Made by a program: the position numbers and the translations under genes. A stretch of 64,000 nucleotides of DNA, from NCBI GenBank assembly GCA_964390465.1, contig CAYMIJ010000006.1, positions 79,602 to 143,601 of the forward strand, read 5' to 3'. The DNA is from JADZAI01 sp964390465 (lineage in GTDB: Bacteria; Pseudomonadota; Alphaproteobacteria; Micropepsales; Micropepsaceae). The notes beneath the pieces were generated by a model. It worked only from the letters and a program-made list of their open reading frames with translations. It made no database searches and was not told the origin of the DNA. Positions 59,504 to 64,000 of this stretch are shown in pieces (the first letter of the stretch is position 1; every line of letters begins with the position of its first letter).

Positions 59504-61477
59504 ATGACCTCGCCCGACATGCTGAAAAAAATGGCCGACGCCATCCGCGTTCTGTCGGTCGATGCTGTGATCGCCGCCAATTCCGGCCATCAGGGCCTGC
59601 CCCTTGGCATGGCCGATGTCGCCACGGTGCTGTTTTCCAAATATCTGAAGTTTGATCCGCGCGATCCGCACTGGCCCGACCGCGACCGCTTCGTGCTGTC
59701 AGCCGGTCACGGCTCGATGCTGCTTTACGCGCTGCTGCACCTGACCGGCCACCAGTCGGTGCCGATGGATGCCATCCGCAATTTCCGCCAGCTCGGCTCG
59801 CCCGCTGCCGGACACCCGGAAGCCGGACACCCTGCCGGCGTGGAAACCACGACAGGCCCGCTTGGTCAGGGAATCGCCACCGCCGTCGGCATGGCGCTGG
59901 CCGAGCGGTTGATGAATGCCCGCTTCGGCGAGGATCTGGTGGATCACAAGACCTATGTGATCGCTTCCGACGGCGACCTGATGGAAGGCATCAGCCACGA
60001 GGCGATCAGCCTGGCCGGGCATCTGAAGCTGAACCGTCTGATCGTGCTGTTCGACGATAACGGCATCACCATTGATGGCAAATTGTCGCTGGTTGAAAGC
60101 GGCGACCAGCTCGCCCGCTTCAAGGCAGCAGGCTGGGCCGTGAAACAGATCGACGGCCACAAGGCCGACGAGATCGACGCCGCGCTGAACTGGGCCGAAG
60201 GCCAGAGCCAGCCCGTGATGATCGCCTGCAAGACGGTGATCGGTTACGGCTCGCCCGTCGCGGGCACCAACAAGGCGCATGGCTTTTCGATCAACAAAGA
60301 CGGCGCAACCGAACTGCGCAAGGCACTGGGCTGGCAGGCCGCGCCGTTCGAGATTCCATCTGACATCGCCGCCGCGTGGTCTGACGTTGGCAAACGGGGC
60401 GGCCCATCGCGCGCCGCGTGGACGAAGCGTCTGGATGGCTCTGCCCACAAAGCCGCCTTCCATACCGCGCTGCATGGCGATGTCGCCGCCGCGCTGAAAG
60501 GCCCGATGGCAGAGGCGCGCAAGGCGCTGGTGGAAAAGCCGCAAAACGTCGCCACGCGCAAAGCAAGCGAGCTGGCGCTTGAGGTGGTGAATGCGGCCAT
60601 CGCGGAAACGGTTGGCGGATCGGCCGATCTGGCCGGATCGAACAACACGCTGACCAAAGGCATGACACAGGTGACGCCGGGCGATTATGCCGGACGCTTC
60701 ATCAATTACGGCATCCGCGAACATGGCATGGCCGCCGCCATGAACGGCATGGCGCTGCATGGCGGCGTCATTCCCTATTCCGGCACGTTCCTTGTGTTTG
60801 CCGATTATGCCCGCCCGTCCATGCGCCTCGCGGCGCTGATGGGGCTGCGGCTTGTGCATGTGATGACCCATGACTCGATCGGCGTCGGGGAAGATGGCCC
60901 GACCCATCAACCGGTGGAGCATCTGGCCAGCCTGCGCGCCATGCCCAACCTTCTGGTGTTCCGCCCCTGCGATGCACTGGAAGCGAACGAGGCGTGGGAA
61001 ATCGCTTTGTCGCAGAGCGGGCGTCCTTCGGTGATGGCGCTGACCCGGCAGAATCTGGTGCAGGCGCGCCTGGCCCACAGCGATGAGAACCTGACCGCCA
61101 AAGGTGGCTATGTGCTGCGCCCGGCCAAGGGGGCTGAAAAAATAACCCTGATCGCCACGGGGTCGGAGGTCGAGATTGCCCTGAAAGCCGCTGACATGCT
61201 GGAAAGCGAGGGGATCGGGGCGCGCGTGGTTTCCATGCCGTGCTGGGAACTGTTCGAGGAACAGACCGCCCAATACCGGGCCAGCGTGCTGTCAGAGTCC
61301 GTAACAAAGATTGCCATCGAGGCCGCTTCCCCGCTGGGTTGGGATCGTTATATAGGCCCGCGCGGCATGTTCATCGGCATGGCCGGTTTCGGCGCCAGCG
61401 CGCCCTATCAGGACCTGTATCGGCATTTCGGCATTACGCCCGAAGCTGTCGTCACCGCCGCCAAAGCGCGGCTGTGA
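59504..61477 (+). CDS. tkt: Transketolase
   Basis: The 657-residue thiamine diphosphate enzyme links the pentose phosphate and glycolytic pathways. ANSGHQGLPLGMADV, TGPLGQGIATAVGMA, SDGDLMEGISHEA with the diphosphate/metal motif, and GEDGPTHQPVEHL near the second active site are diagnostic. GGAG lies eight bases before the ATG at 59504; an upstream reading-frame extension has no transketolase features. It heads the tkt-gap-pgk-fba cluster. Confidence 0.97.
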   Translation: MTSPDMLKKMADAIRVLSVDAVIAANSGHQGLPLGMADVATVLFSKYLKFDPRDPHWPDRDRFVLSAGHGSMLLYALLHLTGHQSVPMDAIRNFRQLGSPAAGHPEAGHPAGVETTTGPLGQGIATAVGMALAERLMNARFGEDLVDHKTYVIASDGDLMEGISHEAISLAGHLKLNRLIVLFDDNGITIDGKLSLVESGDQLARFKAAGWAVKQIDGHKADEIDAALNWAEGQSQPVMIACKTVIGYGSPVAGTNKAHGFSINKDGATELRKALGWQAAPFEIPSDIAAAWSDVGKRGGPSRAAWTKRLDGSAHKAAFHTALHGDVAAALKGPMAEARKALVEKPQNVATRKASELALEVVNAAIAETVGGSADLAGSNNTLTKGMTQVTPGDYAGRFINYGIREHGMAAAMNGMALHGGVIPYSGTFLVFADYARPSMRLAALMGLRLVHVMTHDSIGVGEDGPTHQPVEHLASLRAMPNLLVFRPCDALEANEAWEIALSQSGRPSVMALTRQNLVQARLAHSDENLTAKGGYVLRPAKGAEKITLIATGSEVEIALKAADMLESEGIGARVVSMPCWELFEEQTAQYRASVLSESVTKIAIEAASPLGWDRYIGPRGMFIGMAGFGASAPYQDLYRHFGITPEAVVTAAKARL

Positions 61478-61498
61478 GATTTTGGAGGATATGAGATC

Positions 61499-62506
61499 AT
61501 GACAGTAAAGGTCGCCATCAACGGATTTGGACGCATCGGGCGCAATGTTCTGCGCGCCATCGTGGAATCCGGCCGCAAGGATATCCAGGTCGTTGCCATC
61601 AACGATCTTGGCCCGGTGGAAACCAATGCGCACCTTCTGCGCTATGACAGCGTGCATGGCCGCTTCCCCGTCGAGGTGAAGGTTCATGGCGAGACGATCG
61701 AAGTCGCCGGTCAGCACATCAAGGTGACGGCCATCAAAGACCCCGCGCAGTTGCCGCACAAGGAACTGGGCGTCGATGTCGCGATGGAATGCACCGGCAT
61801 TTTCACCGCACGGGACAAGGCCGCAGCGCATCTGACCGCTGGTGCCAAGCGCGTGCTGGTTTCGGCCCCCGCCGATGGCGCTGACCTGACGGTCGTTTAC
61901 GGCGTCAATCACGGCAAGCTGACCAAGGATCATCTGGTCGTTTCCAACGCATCGTGCACCACCAACTGCCTCGCGCCTGTCGCCAAGGTTCTGCATGACG
62001 CCTTCGGCATCGAGCGCGGCATGATGACCACGATCCATTCCTATACGGGTGACCAGCCGACGCTCGACACCATGCACAAGGATCTCTATCGCGGCCGTGC
62101 AGCGGCGCTTTCCATGATCCCGACGTCCACCGGCGCAGCCAAGGCCGTGGGGCTGGTGCTGCCCGATCTCAATGGCAAGCTGGACGGCTTTGCGATGCGC
62201 GTACCGACCCCGAATGTTTCAGTGGTGGACCTCAAGTTCATCGCCAAGCGCGCCACGACGAAAGACGAGATCAACGCGGTCATCAAGGCGGCCGCCGATG
62301 GCCCGCTGAAAAACATTCTTGGTTATACCAACGCCCAGAATGTCTCGATCGACTTCAACCACGACCCGCATTCCTCGATCTTCCACATGGATCAGACCAA
62401 GGTGATGGACGGCACGCTGGTTTCAGTTCTGTCGTGGTACGACAATGAATGGGGCTTTTCGAACCGCATGAGCGACACCGCCGTCGCCATGGCAAAGCTG
62501 ATCTGA
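61499..62506 (+). CDS. gap: Glyceraldehyde-3-phosphate dehydrogenase, type I
   Basis: The 335-residue protein starts with the NAD-binding INGFGRIGRNVLRA. Catalytic C153 lies in SNASCTTNCLAP, His in HSYTGDQ, and the end WYDNEWGFSNRM is standard. It oxidises glyceraldehyde 3-phosphate to 1,3-bisphosphoglycerate. GGAGG is upstream. It begins 21 bases after tkt and ends four bases before pgk, so all are cotranscribed. Confidence 0.98.
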   Translation: MTVKVAINGFGRIGRNVLRAIVESGRKDIQVVAINDLGPVETNAHLLRYDSVHGRFPVEVKVHGETIEVAGQHIKVTAIKDPAQLPHKELGVDVAMECTGIFTARDKAAAHLTAGAKRVLVSAPADGADLTVVYGVNHGKLTKDHLVVSNASCTTNCLAPVAKVLHDAFGIERGMMTTIHSYTGDQPTLDTMHKDLYRGRAAALSMIPTSTGAAKAVGLVLPDLNGKLDGFAMRVPTPNVSVVDLKFIAKRATTKDEINAVIKAAADGPLKNILGYTNAQNVSIDFNHDPHSSIFHMDQTKVMDGTLVSVLSWYDNEWGFSNRMSDTAVAMAKLI

Positions 62507-62509
62507 GCC

Positions 62510-63700
62510 ATGGGCTTTCGCCGTCTTGCCGATGCCGATGTGAAAGGCAAACGCGCGCTGGTGCGCGTCGATTTCAACGTGCCGATGGCCGAAGGCAAAG
62601 TCAGCGATGACACGCGCCTGCGGTCTGCACTGCCCACCATCCGCGCCCTTTCCTGGAAGGGTGCGAAGGTGGTGCTGCTGGCCCATTTCGACCGCCCCAA
62701 GGGCAAGCGCGTACCGGAAATGTCGCTGAAGCCGGTGGTGGAGCCGCTGGCCAAACTGCTGGGCGCCAAGGTGGCGTTCGCCGATGACTGCGTGGGCGAT
62801 GGGGCGAAGGCCGCCATCGACGCGCTGGCCGAAGGCGGGGTCATTCTGCTGGAGAACACCCGCTATCATGCAGGCGAGGAAAAGAACGACGCAGGCCTGG
62901 CGAAAGAGATCGCGGCGCTGGGCGACATCTATGTGAACGATGCCTTTTCGGCCGCACATCGCGCCCATGCCTCGACCGAGGGCATCGCGCATATCCTGCC
63001 CGCCTATGCCGGGCTTGCCATGCAGAGCGAGCTTGAGGCGCTGGAAGCCGCGCTCGGCACGCCGAAGCGTCCGGTGCTGGGCATTGTGGGTGGTTCAAAG
63101 GTTTCCACCAAGCTGGACCTTCTGAAAAATCTCGTCACCAAACTGGATCGCCTCGCCATTGGCGGCGGCATGGCCAACACCTTCCTGTTCGCACAGGGAC
63201 ATGAAGTGGGTGCTTCTTATTGCGAGAAGGACATGGCCGCGACGGCGCGCGAGATCATCGCCCTGGCCGCGAAAAGCAACTGCGAGCTGCTGCTGCCGGT
63301 GGACATCATCGCCGCCGAGGTGATGCAGCCGGGTGCCGCCGCGCGCGTGCGCGGGCTTGGCCAGGTGGATGAACACGAGCGCATTCTGGATGCGGGGCCG
63401 GAAACGGTGGCGCGCCTGTGCCGCGCGATGGATGCCAGCAAGACGCTGATCTGGAATGGGCCGCTGGGCGTCTTCGAGATGCCGCCTTTCGACAAAGGCA
63501 CGGTGGATGCGGCCAGGCATGCGGCGGCGCTGGCCAAAGCGGGCAAGCTGATCGCCGTGGCCGGTGGCGGCGATACGGTGGCGGCGCTCAACCATGCCGG
63601 TGTAAGCGCCGACCTCACCTTCATCTCGACGGCTGGCGGCGCATTCCTGGAATGGATGGAAGGCAAGACCCTGCCCGGCGTCGCGGCGCTGGAAGGCTGA
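62510..63700 (+). CDS. pgk: Phosphoglycerate kinase
   Basis: The 396-residue protein transfers the phosphoryl group of 1,3-bisphosphoglycerate to ADP. RVDFNVPMAEGKVSDDTR, LLAHFDRPKG, LLENTRYHAGEEKND, GGSKVSTKLDLL and the nucleotide-binding GGGDTVAA are all family signatures. Only three bases separate it from gap. Length is normal. Confidence 0.98.
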   Translation: MGFRRLADADVKGKRALVRVDFNVPMAEGKVSDDTRLRSALPTIRALSWKGAKVVLLAHFDRPKGKRVPEMSLKPVVEPLAKLLGAKVAFADDCVGDGAKAAIDALAEGGVILLENTRYHAGEEKNDAGLAKEIAALGDIYVNDAFSAAHRAHASTEGIAHILPAYAGLAMQSELEALEAALGTPKRPVLGIVGGSKVSTKLDLLKNLVTKLDRLAIGGGMANTFLFAQGHEVGASYCEKDMAATAREIIALAAKSNCELLLPVDIIAAEVMQPGAAARVRGLGQVDEHERILDAGPETVARLCRAMDASKTLIWNGPLGVFEMPPFDKGTVDAARHAAALAKAGKLIAVAGGGDTVAALNHAGVSADLTFISTAGGAFLEWMEGKTLPGVAALEG

Positions 63701-63732
63701 ACTTTTGTATTTGATACGGAAAGACGACTGAC

Positions 63733-64000
63733 ATGGCCCGCATCACTCTTCGCCAGCTTCTCGACCACGCCGCCGAGCATGACTATGGCCTGCCCGCCTT
63801 CAACATCAACAATATGGAGCAGGGCCTCGCCATCATGGAGGCCGCCGAGCAGGTGAATGCGCCGGTGATCATCCAGGCCAGCCGCGGGGCGCGCTCCTAT
63901 GCCAACGATATCGTGCTGGCCCGTCTGATCGACGCGCTGGTGGAGTTGTATCCTGCCATTCCGGTGTGCATGCATCAGGACCACGGCAACAGCGAGGCAA
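63733..64000 (+). CDS. Class II fructose-bisphosphate aldolase (cut by window edge)
   Basis: Only the first 89 residues are present; the gene runs off the end of the window. MARITLRQLLDHAAEHDYGLPAFN-like N-terminus, the NMEQGL segment and VCMHQDHGN, with zinc-binding His and catalytic Asp, identify a class II aldolase of the Calvin-cycle/CbbA-type subtype. A GGAAAG lies upstream. It closes the tkt-gap-pgk-fba series by splitting fructose 1,6-bisphosphate. Confidence 0.93.
   Translation, partial: MARITLRQLLDHAAEHDYGLPAFNINNMEQGLAIMEAAEQVNAPVIIQASRGARSYANDIVLARLIDALVELYPAIPVCMHQDHGNSEA

Noticed and set aside
59699..61273. Long antisense open frame across tkt
   Set aside because: It is an artefact of high GC in the third codon position of tkt; composition is His/Gly/Arg-rich with no ribosome site or domain.

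Overview
The window is GC-rich, densely coded chromosomal DNA from an alphaproteobacterium, most likely near Caulobacterales or Hyphomonadales. Four things point there. A TipF-like degenerate EAL protein has a full CtrA-type box (TTAA-N7-TTAA) upstream. A zauP-zapA pair sits beside a 6S RNA and the 5-formyltetrahydrofolate cyclo-ligase gene, divergent from a tkt-gap-pgk-fba cluster. The run htpX-rsmB-(lipoprotein)-rpe-heparinase-purH is a familiar alphaproteobacterial order. A large TonB-dependent receptor is also present. This is inference from gene content, with no marker rRNA in view. I see no tRNA, rRNA, insertion sequence, prophage or CRISPR array. No stretch above 300 bases lacks a gene.

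Layout. 0-5 kb: a truncated DUF4344 metallopeptidase gene, then a tight plus-strand operon of phosphofructokinase, D-threonine-aldolase-like, N,N-dimethylformamidase-like and a 113-residue unknown, closed by a bidirectional terminator. 5-9 kb: a TonB-dependent receptor and an SDR dehydrogenase, both on the minus strand. 9.3-13 kb: tipF-like, HAD-IIA phosphatase, MaoC hydratase and ribF. 13-20 kb: purH, heparinase II/III-like, rpe, a glycine-zipper lipoprotein, rsmB and htpX on the minus strand. 20-25.5 kb: a small DUF1674 gene, PhoX phosphatase and three consecutive L,D-transpeptidase paralogues. 25.6-39.5 kb: central and lipid metabolism (AceE-like E1, FAD-linked 2-hydroxyacid dehydrogenase, GST, diiron ferritin-like oxidase, acyl-CoA dehydrogenase, acs, chrA, purB), a ParDE module, and a small HTH plus four-helix membrane protein operon with an apparently leaderless promoter.

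39.5-47.4 kb: a small secreted protein, then an acyl-CoA synthetase and a nitronate-monooxygenase-like flavoprotein running directly into a TMTC-like GT-C membrane glycosyltransferase, a cysteine-rich secreted protein and a HEAT plus triple Ig-like secreted protein. This last group is the least explained part of the window. 47.6-51.6 kb: a DEAD-box helicase with a long basic His/Lys/Pro tail, an AmpH-like serine hydrolase, ferredoxin-NADP reductase and a small secreted protein. 51.6-55.3 kb: phnA-like, ybgC, ruvB, ruvA, ruvC and yebC on the minus strand. 55.3-59.4 kb: an FAD-dependent dehydrogenase, a YmdB-like phosphodiesterase, 5-FCL, 6S RNA, zapA and zauP. 59.5-64 kb: tkt, gap, pgk and the start of class II fba.

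Most of the window is housekeeping. The parts worth a second look are the TMTC-like/Ig-repeat locus, the L,D-transpeptidase triplet with its proline-lysine repeats, the DMFase-like operon, the diiron oxidase behind a perfect palindrome, and the leaderless HTH/membrane pair.
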